Below are positions 8,004 to 16,386 of a stretch of 64,000 nt of DNA, one piece after another; within the stretch, counting starts at the first letter, position 1; each line of letters opens with the position of its first letter. Position numbers and translations under genes: made by a program. Below the pieces are notes generated by a model that worked only from the letters and a program-made list of their open reading frames with translations, was not told the origin of the DNA and did not search any database. This stretch comes from Mycobacteriaceae bacterium. Lineage in GTDB: Bacteria; Actinomycetota; Actinomycetes; Mycobacteriales; Mycobacteriaceae. The DNA is taken from contig JAIEPH010000036.1 in NCBI GenBank assembly GCA_019749805.1, positions 62,001 to 126,000 of the forward strand. The letters run 5' to 3'.

Positions 8004-8846
8004 CTAGAAGAGCACCGGCGTCCTCGGTGGGGCGTCATCGAGAAATGCACTGATCATCGGCACCAACAGCTCCGTCTCACCCGACACACCGATGTGCGAC
8101 ATCGCAGGCAGGACCACCAGGCGGGCGTCGGGTGTCTTCTGCAACACGCCTGTTGCCGCTGCTTCCTCGTCGCCTCCACCGCGCAGCCTGAACATCGCCA
8201 GGGCGTGTTCGAGCGTCACGCCGTCCGCGTCACCGACGATGACCATCGTCTTGGCCGAGATCGCGCGCATCTCCTCGTCGGTGATCTGCTGGTCGTCGAT
8301 GTTCAGCACCTTCATCTTCTCGAGGTAGGTCTCGTACGCCTTGGCATCCGGCGTGTGCGCCTTGAATGCCGTCTCGACGGGTGTACCCGTGAAGTCGTCA
8401 GCAGTCAGTCCCGCAATGGACTCGAACACCGCCGGATACCAACCGTCCTTGCGGAAGGTCGCCGACAGCGACACCAACTTGTTCACGATCGAGGGGTGAC
8501 GGATCGCCAGCTGCAGCGCCACCCCACCGCCCTGTGAGTAACCCATCACGTCCGCCCGGTGGAGTCCCAAGGCGCCCAACAACTCCGCGGCGTCATCGGC
8601 GAATTGCTCGTACGACATCTGACGTGGCGTGTCCGGTGTCCGGCCGTGTCCCTGTTGGTCGAACACGATCACCGTGCGATCGCACGCGAACGCCTCCACC
8701 CACGCAAGCATCGAATCGGCGCCCATGAACGCACCGGGGATCAATAACAGCGGCGGCTTCGAGTCGCCGAGCTCGCCGTATACCTCGTGATAAAGGTGCA
8801 GCCCGTTGATCGGTAGATGTCCACCGCGCGACGGCTTCTTTCCCAT
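8004..8846 (-). CDS. Alpha/beta-fold hydrolase
   Basis: The 280-residue protein shows LLLIPGAFMG (oxyanion loop), FDQQGHGRT, the nucleophile elbow GYSQGG, an acid in VGDADG and the catalytic His in AMSHIG. All parts of an esterase-type catalytic triad are present. There is no signal peptide. I chose ATG 8846 because GGAGGG lies seven bases upstream; the longer frame overlaps the divergent secreted gene's promoter. It may be co-transcribed with the downstream CREST membrane protein. The substrate is unknown. Confidence 0.92.
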   Translation of the reverse strand: MGKKPSRGGHLPINGLHLYHEVYGELGDSKPPLLLIPGAFMGADSMLAWVEAFACDRTVIVFDQQGHGRTPDTPRQMSYEQFADDAAELLGALGLHRADVMGYSQGGGVALQLAIRHPSIVNKLVSLSATFRKDGWYPAVFESIAGLTADDFTGTPVETAFKAHTPDAKAYETYLEKMKVLNIDDQQITDEEMRAISAKTMVIVGDADGVTLEHALAMFRLRGGGDEEAAATGVLQKTPDARLVVLPAMSHIGVSGETELLVPMISAFLDDAPPRTPVLF

Positions 8847-8964
8847 CGTTCGACCCTCCGTCCCGTGTCGATCTCCTGAATGCAGACCGCCGAGTTCGGA
8901 CAAAATCATCGTTGACCACAACTGCCGTGGATACTTTGCAGAAGTTCAAGATCAGGGAGCCGTG

Positions 8965-9297
8965 ATGCGCAAGCCATTCCACTGCGGGGCCGTCGCCGTG
9001 CTGTCCGCTGCAGCAGTCGCGCTGACAGCGTATGCGCCCGCGGCGGGCGCGGACCCCTACACTCCGGCTCAGACCCAGGACAGCGCGGAGTTCGCGATCG
9101 CCGACGGATACATCGCCATGCAGGCGGTCTGCACTCCCGACGTCTCCCCTGTCTTCGAATCCGTCACCTGGGATGCGCCCAGATTCACCCCAGAGGGCGG
9201 CACCGGCATGATTCATGACGCCAACCCGGACCTCGGTGGTCACTTCGCAGCCACGTGGAGCGGCGAGAACTGGGCCGTCGAGTACCAGTTCTGCTGA
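8965..9297 (+). CDS. Small secreted hypothetical protein
   Basis: The 110-residue product has a clear signal peptide (basic start, hydrophobic residues 8-25, cleavage near AAGA-DP). The mature domain has two Cys (AVCTPD and the final residue), typical of small mycobacterial exported proteins with one disulfide. GGGAG precedes ATG 8965; GTG 8962 is an in-frame alternative. It is divergent from the alpha/beta hydrolase and 51 nt before the FKBP gene. The function is unknown. Confidence 0.82.
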   Translation: MRKPFHCGAVAVLSAAAVALTAYAPAAGADPYTPAQTQDSAEFAIADGYIAMQAVCTPDVSPVFESVTWDAPRFTPEGGTGMIHDANPDLGGHFAATWSGENWAVEYQFC

Positions 9298-9348
9298 AAC
9301 ACGCAGCACATTGCCCAATCGACCGTCGCCGAGCGTCACGTCTGTACC

Positions 9349-10008
9349 GTGACGACCGTGAATTCCACTCGTCTGTCTTCCACCCTCGCGTTCGCAGGCA
9401 TCGCCGCCGCGCTCGTGACCACCCTCGCGGCGTGCGGCTCGGACTCTGAACCCGAAGCTTCATCGGCGACGTCGTCTGCCGCTGACCCCGCGGACCTGTA
9501 CTCGGTCGAATCCGACATGCCGGCGCAACCGGCACCGTCGGCAGCAGCCACCACGTGCCCGACCGTGGCCCCCACCGGCGGCACGCCCGAATGGACGCTG
9601 GACGGTGCCACCGGCAATGTCGCGGTCACCGGCTCCACGGGCACGACGGCGCCAGACGTCAAGGTGGGCACGCCGTTCAGCGTGACCGAGACCCAGGTGC
9701 AGACGTTGCAGGCCGGTGACGGGCCAGTCGTCTCACCCACGGCGACGGTTTCGGTCTGCTACATGGGCGTCAACGGGCGTGACGGATCGGTCTTCGACAG
9801 CAGCTACCAGCGCGGCGCGCCCGAACAGTTCCCGCTCACCGGCGTCGTCCCCGGCTTCCAGAAGGCCATCGCGGGACAGAAAGTCGGATCCACCGTGGCC
9901 GTCGCGATGACGTCGGCCGACGGCTACGCCGACGGTCAGCCCTCCGCCGGGATCCTGCCGGGCGACACGCTCGTCTTCGCGATCAAGATCCTCGACGCCG
10001 CGGGGTAG
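9349..10008 (+). CDS. FKBP-type peptidyl-prolyl isomerase, lipoprotein
   Basis: The 219-residue protein starts with GTG and has a lipobox LAAC around residues 26-29, so it should be lipidated and anchored outside the membrane. A low-complexity Ala/Ser/Pro linker follows. The C-terminal FKBP domain (about 120-219) begins at ATVSVCYMGVNGRDG, continues with VFDSSY, GVVPGFQKAI and GQKVGS, and ends ILPGDTLVFAIKIL. This is the usual order for FkpA-like isomerases that assist folding of exported proteins. It converges on the DinB gene. Confidence 0.93.
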   Translation: MTTVNSTRLSSTLAFAGIAAALVTTLAACGSDSEPEASSATSSAADPADLYSVESDMPAQPAPSAAATTCPTVAPTGGTPEWTLDGATGNVAVTGSTGTTAPDVKVGTPFSVTETQVQTLQAGDGPVVSPTATVSVCYMGVNGRDGSVFDSSYQRGAPEQFPLTGVVPGFQKAIAGQKVGSTVAVAMTSADGYADGQPSAGILPGDTLVFAIKILDAAG

Positions 10009-10015
10009 CTGCGAG

Positions 10016-10498
10016 TCAGCGCCCGGTCGCGCCGTCTATCTGCTCGCGCAGGATGTCGGCGTGACCGGCGTGCCTGGCCGTCTCCTCGATCATGTGCACC
10101 AAAATCCATCGCATCGTCGGTGCCGACTGCGGTCGTGCTGAGCGTGGCGCCGGCTTTTCCAGGTCCTCGCACGCATCGATGACCTCGTTCGCGCGGGACA
10201 CCGCGTCCCGGTACGAGTTCAGCACGCTCTCGACGGTGTCCTCGGGGCTCGGCCGGAACGTCGTACTCCAGTCGCTGACGTCCTCTCCGAGGAAATAGAA
10301 CCGCTCGACATAGCTCACGTGTTTCACCAGGCCCAGCACGCTCGTCCCCGATGGGACCCCGGCTGTGCGCGCCGCCGGCTCCGGCGCTCCGTCCAGGTTT
10401 GAAACCATCGCGCGGCGCAGATAGTTGAGGAACTCCACCAAGGTCGCCTTCTCCCCTTCTGCGGGCCGCGGAGGGCGGTGGTCGGTCTTCTCGGACAT
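10016..10498 (-). CDS. DinB/DUF664 family protein (mycothiol-dependent enzyme-like)
   Basis: The 160-residue protein is all-helical, with His in LVKHVSYVERFYF and the C-terminal HMIEETARHAGHADILRE signature. These three His form the metal site of DinB-like mycothiol transferases. The length and motifs match the actinobacterial DUF664 group, which act on thiols or detoxify electrophiles in the cytoplasm. GGAGGG lies seven bases before ATG 10498. The substrate is not known. Confidence 0.9.
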   Translation of the reverse strand: MSEKTDHRPPRPAEGEKATLVEFLNYLRRAMVSNLDGAPEPAARTAGVPSGTSVLGLVKHVSYVERFYFLGEDVSDWSTTFRPSPEDTVESVLNSYRDAVSRANEVIDACEDLEKPAPRSARPQSAPTMRWILVHMIEETARHAGHADILREQIDGATGR

Positions 10499-10672
10499 CG
10501 GCTTGCCCTCCTACGCGCCACGATCCGGGACCTCAACAAGTAAGCTAGGCTAGACATAGCGCACCCGAAATGTCGATGTACTGGCATTTCGACCACGCCG
10601 GGCGTCGCTATGTTAATCGCTATTCTTCGCAGCGCTCCTTACGAGTGCGATTAACCGCGCGTGTTCTGAGAG

Positions 10673-10963
10673 GTGTTTGAGTTGAACTACAGGGTCGGGG
10701 CCCTCATGTCGGTAGTTCCTGCGGCGGTGGTGTTGGCCGCCCCCGCCGCGGCGGACGAAGACGAGTTCGTACGGTCGATGCAGGCCACCTATGCGTTCCT
10801 CACCGATCAGCAGTTGCGGACCGAGGGCGCAAAGATCTGCAGCACTCTTCGCACCGGCACACCAGCATCGGAGGCTGTCGTCATGGTGCGAAACGATCTC
10901 GGCGTGTCGATTTCTGCTGCGGGCGAAATCGTCAGCGCCGCCGTCGTTCAGCTCGATTGCTGA
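10673..10963 (+). CDS. DUF732-family secreted protein
   Basis: The protein of about 90 residues has a short signal peptide ending near APAAA, followed by a helical domain with the DUF732 pattern: DEFVRSMQATYAFLTDQQLRTEG, a Cys (KICSTLR), and a terminal Cys. These small exported helical proteins are common in mycobacteria and have no known role. The first possible start is GTG 10673; TTG 10682 fits the GAGAGG ribosome binding site better. Confidence 0.85.
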   Translation: MFELNYRVGALMSVVPAAVVLAAPAAADEDEFVRSMQATYAFLTDQQLRTEGAKICSTLRTGTPASEAVVMVRNDLGVSISAAGEIVSAAVVQLDC

Positions 10964-11122
10964 CGCACACGCGAACCACGATTCCGGCTGAGCAACTTCG
11001 TTGAGCTGGAGTTCTCCTGCGTTGCAGGCTATTACAGCAAGCGTGCGAGCGTTGCGATCCGGGCAGGTAGCTGCTGATCCACGCCGATTGGTGACGTCGC
11101 CGATTTTGCAGGACGGGAATTC

Positions 11123-11346
11123 ATGTTGGCGACGGCCGGTGTCGGCGCCGTGCTTGCGGCGGGGATGTCGACTGTCGCGATCGGTGACGTGAATGCGGCT
11201 GTCCCCCAGCCGGTTCCGTCTGCCGCCGGGATCACCACCGGTCAACGGTTACGGAGACGACAGCACCGTCATCACCGGAGACTTCGGTGGCAGTTCCACC
11301 GATCACCACGGCGCCCTACACCATTCCCACCGGCGAACCGCAATAG
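11123..11346 (+). pseudogene. Small secreted protein with an apparent -1 frameshift
   Basis: From ATG 11123 the first 41 codons encode a convincing signal peptide and mature start (GVGAVLAAGMSTVAIGDVNA then AVPQPVPSAAG). At about 11249 the frame turns into Arg/His-rich nonsense. One frame over, from 11251 to TAG at 11344-11346, the sequence encodes a Thr/Pro-rich tail (TETTAP, VPPITTAPYTIPTGEP) typical of exported mycobacterial proteins. One missing base near TTACGG explains both. It is either a real pseudogene or a sequencing error. Confidence 0.5.
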
Positions 11347-11406
11347 CGCCTTGGTGCGCCAAGGGTATCGCTGCGGACGTTCGACATACGTGGGAAACTC
11401 GATGTC

Positions 11407-11808
11407 ATGAGTGGACCGCGACGCTGGGTTATGGGTGCCGGGGGCGGCACGCTCGCGATTGCCTGCGCCGTGACCGGTGTCGGCATGGCGTATGCGCAGC
11501 CGGCGCCGATCGATCCCGTCGTACCGCAGATCCCGGGTGTCGTGACGAGCATCGTGACCGCTGACGGACCGTTGCCGGCATCTCCTCCGCCTCCGCCAGG
11601 CGCGCCGACCGTGCCGGCGATCCCGGCAGACATGCGTCAGCAGCCTGGTGGACTCGGATCACTCGATGACGTCCGCGCCAACTTCAGCGATCCGAACAGC
11701 ATCGTGACGAACCTTTTCCCCGATCCGGCCGTGCCCTATACGCCGGTTCGTCAGATGCCCATGGGGCCGCCGCCACCACCGGATCCTGCGTTCGCGCCGC
11801 CTGCCTAG
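11407..11808 (+). CDS. Proline-rich secreted protein
   Basis: The 133-residue product has a signal peptide (hydrophobic residues 10-28, cleavage after AYA). The mature chain is rich in Pro, including two poly-Pro runs and a C-terminal MGPPPPPDPAF segment. A short non-Pro core (GSLDDVRANFSDPNSIV) is the only part that looks folded. It is probably a cell-wall-associated protein of unknown role, next to another small secreted gene. Confidence 0.8.
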   Translation: MSGPRRWVMGAGGGTLAIACAVTGVGMAYAQPAPIDPVVPQIPGVVTSIVTADGPLPASPPPPPGAPTVPAIPADMRQQPGGLGSLDDVRANFSDPNSIVTNLFPDPAVPYTPVRQMPMGPPPPPDPAFAPPA

Positions 11809-11847
11809 GATTCGTACGCCCCACATGAGGCCACTACCCTGAACCCC

Positions 11848-12540
11848 GTGGCGAAGGTGGTATCGGTCAACCTGGCTCGTGTCCGCGCAAATCCAGATGC
11901 GCCATCGAGGCAGACGGGTATCGACAAGCGCGCGACAGACGAGGCCGTCATGGTACGGGCGCCAGGCCCGATGCGCGCCGGCCTCGGCAGCGGTCTGCTC
12001 GGCGACACCATCGGTAACCAGAAGCTCCATGGCGGCGACGATCAGGCCGTCTACGCCTACGCCCGCGAGGATCTCGACGAATGGCAGACCCGACTCGACC
12101 GCCCGATCATCGACGGGATGTTCGGTGAGAACCTGACCACATTGGACGTCGAAGTGACACGGGCTCGGATCGGTGAACGGTGGCGTATCGGGACGGGCGG
12201 ACTGGTGCTCGAGGTGTCTGCACCGCGAACTCCATGCCGAACGTTCTCCGCGTTCCTGGATATCGACGGTTGGATGAAGACCTTCACCGCGACCGCGAAA
12301 CCCGGCGCATACCTGCGAGTCATCTCGCCGGGAACGGTGCAAGCCGGCGACACGATCGTGGTCGAAGATCGACCGGACCACCACGTGACGATCGAGTTGG
12401 TATTCCGCGCCAAAATGTCGGAGCCCGAACTGCTTCCGCAGCTGTTGGCCGCCGATGCGCTCTCCGCCGAGCTCAAGAATTATGTGCGTCGCCGCCTGAC
12501 ACCCGCCAAACCGAAGCACATCACGGGGCCGGACGGCTAG
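11848..12540 (+). CDS. MOSC-domain protein, YiiM-like
   Basis: The 230-residue protein contains the MOSC beta-barrel. It has KLHGGDDQAVYAY, GENLTT and the conserved Cys in APRTPCRTF that binds sulfur or molybdenum cofactor. It ends with the extra three-helix domain seen in YiiM-type proteins (about residues 190-230). YiiM proteins reduce N-hydroxylated compounds using Moco. The start is GTG 11848. Confidence 0.92.
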   Translation: MAKVVSVNLARVRANPDAPSRQTGIDKRATDEAVMVRAPGPMRAGLGSGLLGDTIGNQKLHGGDDQAVYAYAREDLDEWQTRLDRPIIDGMFGENLTTLDVEVTRARIGERWRIGTGGLVLEVSAPRTPCRTFSAFLDIDGWMKTFTATAKPGAYLRVISPGTVQAGDTIVVEDRPDHHVTIELVFRAKMSEPELLPQLLAADALSAELKNYVRRRLTPAKPKHITGPDG

Positions 12541-12555
12541 GTCGTCGACCTAAAC

Positions 12556-12945
12556 CTATTCGGATGCAGCCGGTTTGGGCCGGCGGCGCATCGCACCCCA
12601 CAGTCCAACCCCGATGCCGGCTGCGGCTCCCCCGAGACCGATGAGCTGCTGCGAGCGGGACAAATCGTCGTGCACCCGCAACCCGCCCAGCAGGTCGGAC
12701 GCATCAGCGCCACCCGATGCAAGAAACCAGCCTCGGGTGTCCTTACCGCGCACCGCGGCCGTCATCATCAACCCTCCGATGAGCGCGTCGCGGTAGCCCA
12801 TCGAGTGCAATAGAAGTTGTGCCGTCGGGGCCGGCTCGCCGGAATCTCCCCACAGCTTGTTGGCCCTGAGCGGATCGACGAGAAACGAGATGCCCGACGC
12901 GAGACGAATACCGCCCACGACCAGAGCTGCGCGGTCCAAAGACAT
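12556..12945 (-). CDS. Small integral membrane protein of unknown function
   Basis: The 129-residue product begins SLDRAALVVGGIRLASGISFLV and has three or four hydrophobic segments, with a charged loop (GKDTRG) and a basic C-terminus (RRRPKPAASE). It looks like the DUF4267-type membrane proteins, which have no known role. ATG 12945 is preferred; the frame is open far upstream but that part is antisense to the DJ-1 gene. The gene is divergent from the DJ-1 gene with 34 bp between starts. Confidence 0.75.
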   Translation of the reverse strand: MSLDRAALVVGGIRLASGISFLVDPLRANKLWGDSGEPAPTAQLLLHSMGYRDALIGGLMMTAAVRGKDTRGWFLASGGADASDLLGGLRVHDDLSRSQQLIGLGGAAAGIGVGLWGAMRRRPKPAASE

Positions 12946-12979
12946 GGCGTGCAGCCTATGGCAGGACAAGACTGAGCAG

Positions 12980-13591
12980 ATGCGAATTGAGATCGTGGTG
13001 TTCGAGGGATTCGACGCCCTGGACGTCGTCGCTCCGTGGGAGATCTTCGCCCGGGCGTCGACCATAGATCCCGTCATTGATGTCGGCCTGGTCCGTGTCG
13101 ACGGTCCCCCGGTGGTGTCCGCCGCGGAAGGCCTGCAACTGCACGTCACCGACGAGTTGGGTTCCCCGGACGCATTGTTCGTGCCCGGTGGCAGCTGGGT
13201 AGGGGGAACAGACACCGGTGTGCCACGCGAGCTTCGGCGCGGCACACTGCCGCGCGTCATCGCCGATATGGCGGGTTCGGTTCGGTGGGTCGCGTCGGTG
13301 TGCACGGGCGCACTTCTGCTCGGCGAGGCCGGAATCCTGGGCGGCCGCAATGCCACCACGAACCCCGCAGCGCTGGATGAGCTTTCGAAATACGGTGCGG
13401 TCCTCCGGGACAGCCGCGTCGTCGACGACGGCACCGTGGTCACCGCGGGTGCGGTGACCTCCGGTATCGACCTCGCGCTGTGGCTCGTACAACGCGAAGT
13501 CGGCGACGCCGTCGCGACCAGGATCGCGCAGGCCGTCGCCTACCCCATGCCGACGGACGTCTGGCAGCAACCCGATCAGAGACCGAACTGA
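12980..13591 (+). CDS. DJ-1/PfpI family protein
   Basis: The 203-residue protein begins RIEIVVFEGFDALDVVAPWEIF and carries the nucleophile elbow VASVCTGALLLGEAG, with Cys as nucleophile. It ends in the helix that completes the flavodoxin-like fold. The motif set matches the isonitrile-hydratase-like subgroup of glutamine-amidotransferase-fold proteins. There is no AraC-type DNA-binding domain, so this is the enzyme or chaperone form. The last 16 nt overlap the convergent flavoprotein gene. Confidence 0.9.
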   Translation: MRIEIVVFEGFDALDVVAPWEIFARASTIDPVIDVGLVRVDGPPVVSAAEGLQLHVTDELGSPDALFVPGGSWVGGTDTGVPRELRRGTLPRVIADMAGSVRWVASVCTGALLLGEAGILGGRNATTNPAALDELSKYGAVLRDSRVVDDGTVVTAGAVTSGIDLALWLVQREVGDAVATRIAQAVAYPMPTDVWQQPDQRPN

Positions 13592-14760
13592 TCCTCGACG
13601 ATTCCCAGCCAGATCTGTGCCGCGTCCATGGCCACCTTCTCGCTGATGAACGCGTGCTGACTGCCGGTGTACAAGTCCCGGAATGCTCGCTCGAGGCGGC
13701 TGCCTTCCCGGATCGAACTCGTGCCCGCAACCAGATGCGCCCACTCCGCGCACTCCCGGGAGACATCGGTCGCGTAGACGGCGGCGACGCGCATGTCGGC
13801 GCGCAGTGCGGGTGTCAACGCCTCCCCCGATGCGACTGCGGCCTCCGCGGTGGTGAACGCGTCGATCACCAACAGTCGCGCGGCACGCCACGCCGCGACA
13901 TGATGCGCGAGGCCCTTCTGGAACGTGGGCCGACTGGCCAGCGACGCCATGTCGCTCATCCGGAACTTGGTCGCCGCGAGTTCCTGGACGTCGTCGAGCA
14001 TGCTCTTCGCGACACCCAACGCCCACGACGCGTGACCTGCGGCCGTGACGGACATGAGCCCCATACGGGTGGCCGGGGACGAGCCCCGCAGCGCGTCGCG
14101 CGAAAACAAGGCGAACGTCCGGTACTCGGGGACGAAAAGGTCCTGCACGCTGTAGTCGTAGGACCCGGTGGCCTTGAGCCCCTGCACAAACCAGCCGTCG
14201 TTGAAGGTGATCTGCTCGCGCGGGATCACCGCCACCCTCATGTCGGGGACCCCCTCACTGATCCAACGCATTTCGCCGTCGTCCATCGGGAAGAAGCCTG
14301 CGGCGACGTATTCCGAATGCCCGGTCCCCGAGCCGAAGCTCCACGCCCCGCTGAGCGTGAAGCCGCCGTTGACCGCCGTCCCCTGCCCGTTCGGGAAGAA
14401 CTGGCCACCCATCGTCACGTGGTTCTGGTTTTTGGTGAAAACCTCCGCGAAGCCTTCGTCGGGCAGGTACGCCGCCGCGGCGAAGGACGACGGCAGGTTC
14501 GCGATGCCGACCCACCCGAAGGAGCCGTCCTGCCAGGCCATCTCGATCCAGGTCTCGATCATCTCGGCGAACGACGGTTCCGCTCCCCCGGCCTCCACCG
14601 GGTTGAACGCTGTCATCAGCCCACTGGCCCACATCTGGTCGACGATCGCCGGTGTCAGGGTGCGTGCCCGTTCGGATTCAGCGGCCTGCTCACCTACGAG
14701 CTCGCGCATGCCTCGTGCGAGCCCGACAACTCGGTCGGCCGCGTCGATTGTGGACGTCAT
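13576..14760 (-). CDS. Acyl-CoA dehydrogenase-fold flavoprotein (group D monooxygenase-like)
   Basis: The 394-residue protein has the three-part acyl-CoA dehydrogenase fold: an N-terminal helical domain, a beta domain with GGFTLSGAWSFGSGTGHSEY, and a C-terminal four-helix bundle ending in YTGSQHAFISEKVAMD. The C-terminal part fits the type-2 form found in FMN-dependent hydroxylases such as HsaA. I see no acyl-CoA dehydrogenase catalytic Glu in the usual place. A two-component monooxygenase role or a steroid/aromatic substrate is therefore as likely as CoA-ester oxidation. No flavin reductase partner lies nearby. It is divergent from the acyl-CoA ligase with 75 bp between starts. Confidence 0.88.
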   Translation of the reverse strand: MTSTIDAADRVVGLARGMRELVGEQAAESERARTLTPAIVDQMWASGLMTAFNPVEAGGAEPSFAEMIETWIEMAWQDGSFGWVGIANLPSSFAAAAYLPDEGFAEVFTKNQNHVTMGGQFFPNGQGTAVNGGFTLSGAWSFGSGTGHSEYVAAGFFPMDDGEMRWISEGVPDMRVAVIPREQITFNDGWFVQGLKATGSYDYSVQDLFVPEYRTFALFSRDALRGSSPATRMGLMSVTAAGHASWALGVAKSMLDDVQELAATKFRMSDMASLASRPTFQKGLAHHVAAWRAARLLVIDAFTTAEAAVASGEALTPALRADMRVAAVYATDVSRECAEWAHLVAGTSSIREGSRLERAFRDLYTGSQHAFISEKVAMDAAQIWLGIVEDQFGL

Positions 14761-14835
14761 GTGGTGACCTTAGCCGGACAACCGGCAATTTCGATACTGA
14801 ACGACGCGTAATTTTCGGGGCCATAGACTTCGCAC

Positions 14836-16386
14836 GTGGACCTGCCACATCTGACCCTTCCCGCGCTGCTGGAGCGCAGCGCGAATGAGTTCGGCGACGA
14901 GACGTACCTGGTCACGCCGACGGACCGGCTCACCTATCGCGAAGCGCAGCAGCGGTCGGCGCGGCTCGCCCGCTGGCTCCTGGCCGAGGGCGTCGGCAAG
15001 GGCTCGCGGGTCGGATTGTTCTTCGCCAACGGCGTCGAGTGGGTCACCTGGTGGCTGGCCGCGTCCCGGATCGGCGCGGTGGTCGTTCCGCTGAGCACGC
15101 TGTACGCACCGGCGGAGATCGCCAAGGTACTGCGGCTCGCCGATGTCGGGATCTTGATCGCCCCCACGCAGGTGCTCACCATCGACGTCGCCGAGCGCTT
15201 CGAAGAGGCACTGGGTGAGCTGCGCGGCCAACCCACCGGCCGGCTCGCGCTGACCGCGGCGCCGTACCTGCGCCGCATCGTGTTCACCGGGGACGCAGAG
15301 CGGCACTGGGCCACGCGTTACGACGAGGCAGAACCCGTGGTGTCACAAGACATTCTGACGGCTGTCGAAGCGGAGGTCTCGCCGGCCGATCTGGCCATCA
15401 TGATCCACACGTCGGGTTCGACGGCAGACCCGAAGGGCGTGCTGCACACCCACGGCACCCTGGTACGGCAGACCTCGACATGGCCGGAAGCGATCCGCGC
15501 GGTGACCGGTTCCGGCGCTCGCGCAAGGATTCTGTGCGCGATGCCGTTCTTCTGGGTCGGCGGACTCCTTGCGACGACGGGGGCCCTGCACGATCCCGTC
15601 ACCCTGCTCGTCATGCCCCGACTGGACCCCGAGACGGCGCTCGATCTCGTCGAGCGTGAGCGGGCGACGGGCATCGTCGGATGGCCCGCATTCACCCAAC
15701 AGTTGCGCGAACATCCGACCTTCGAACAACGCGACCTGTCCAGTGCGCCGATGCTCCGCGCGGGACCACTGGATATCGCGATGACAAACGTCCCCGACGG
15801 ATTTCCCGTGCACCGCACCATGTCTGAAACCGCGGGCGGATTCGCGTTCACCGACATGCGCATCGTGGACGATGACGGCGAACCGACCACCGACGGCGGT
15901 GTCGGAGAGCTACTCGTTCGCGGCGTCGGGGTGATGGCCGGTTACAACAAGCGCGAACGGGCCGAGACGTTCGACGAGGACGGCTGGTATCACACCGGCG
16001 ACCGCGTCTACCGCAAGGAAGGCGATCCGCGGCTGTTCTACGTGGGCCGGACGAGTGAGCTCATCAAGGCGGCGGGCGCGAACGTGTCGCCGCTGGAGGT
16101 CGAGGCGGTGGTTGAGCAGTTCTCCGACGTTTCGCAATGCATTGTCCTCGGGATCGATGATCCGGTGCGCGGTGAGGAGGTGTGCGCGGTCGTCGTGCCC
16201 GCCGGTGCGCAGATCGACGTGCAATCACTTACGGCGCGAACGCGGGATCAGTTGTCCGCCTACAAAGTTCCCACGTACTGGGTGCTTGCCACCAGTGGGC
16301 AGATCCCCACGCTCGCGAGCGGGAAGCTCAATCGGAAGGCGCTGCAGGCACTGGTCATTGACGGGACGTTGCCCCGCGCTCAGTAA
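14836..16386 (+). CDS. Class I adenylate-forming acyl/aryl-CoA ligase
   Basis: The 516-residue protein has the ATP-binding motif IMIHTSGSTADPKGV, the A5-like HRTMSETAG segment, the YHTGDRVYRKEG motif and the C-terminal catalytic Lys in LASGKLNRKAL. It activates a carboxylate as acyl-AMP and transfers it to CoA. The closest family look is cyclohexane-carboxylate/medium-chain ligases. GTG 14836 is the start. Shared promoter space with the divergent flavoprotein suggests one catabolic unit. The substrate is unknown. The stop overlaps proS by 7 nt. Confidence 0.92.
   Translation: MDLPHLTLPALLERSANEFGDETYLVTPTDRLTYREAQQRSARLARWLLAEGVGKGSRVGLFFANGVEWVTWWLAASRIGAVVVPLSTLYAPAEIAKVLRLADVGILIAPTQVLTIDVAERFEEALGELRGQPTGRLALTAAPYLRRIVFTGDAERHWATRYDEAEPVVSQDILTAVEAEVSPADLAIMIHTSGSTADPKGVLHTHGTLVRQTSTWPEAIRAVTGSGARARILCAMPFFWVGGLLATTGALHDPVTLLVMPRLDPETALDLVERERATGIVGWPAFTQQLREHPTFEQRDLSSAPMLRAGPLDIAMTNVPDGFPVHRTMSETAGGFAFTDMRIVDDDGEPTTDGGVGELLVRGVGVMAGYNKRERAETFDEDGWYHTGDRVYRKEGDPRLFYVGRTSELIKAAGANVSPLEVEAVVEQFSDVSQCIVLGIDDPVRGEEVCAVVVPAGAQIDVQSLTARTRDQLSAYKVPTYWVLATSGQIPTLASGKLNRKALQALVIDGTLPRAQ

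Noticed and set aside
13480..14811. Long plus-strand frame over the acyl-CoA-dehydrogenase-like gene
   Set aside because: The protein is Arg/Pro/Gly-rich without motifs, while the opposite strand encodes a complete flavoprotein.
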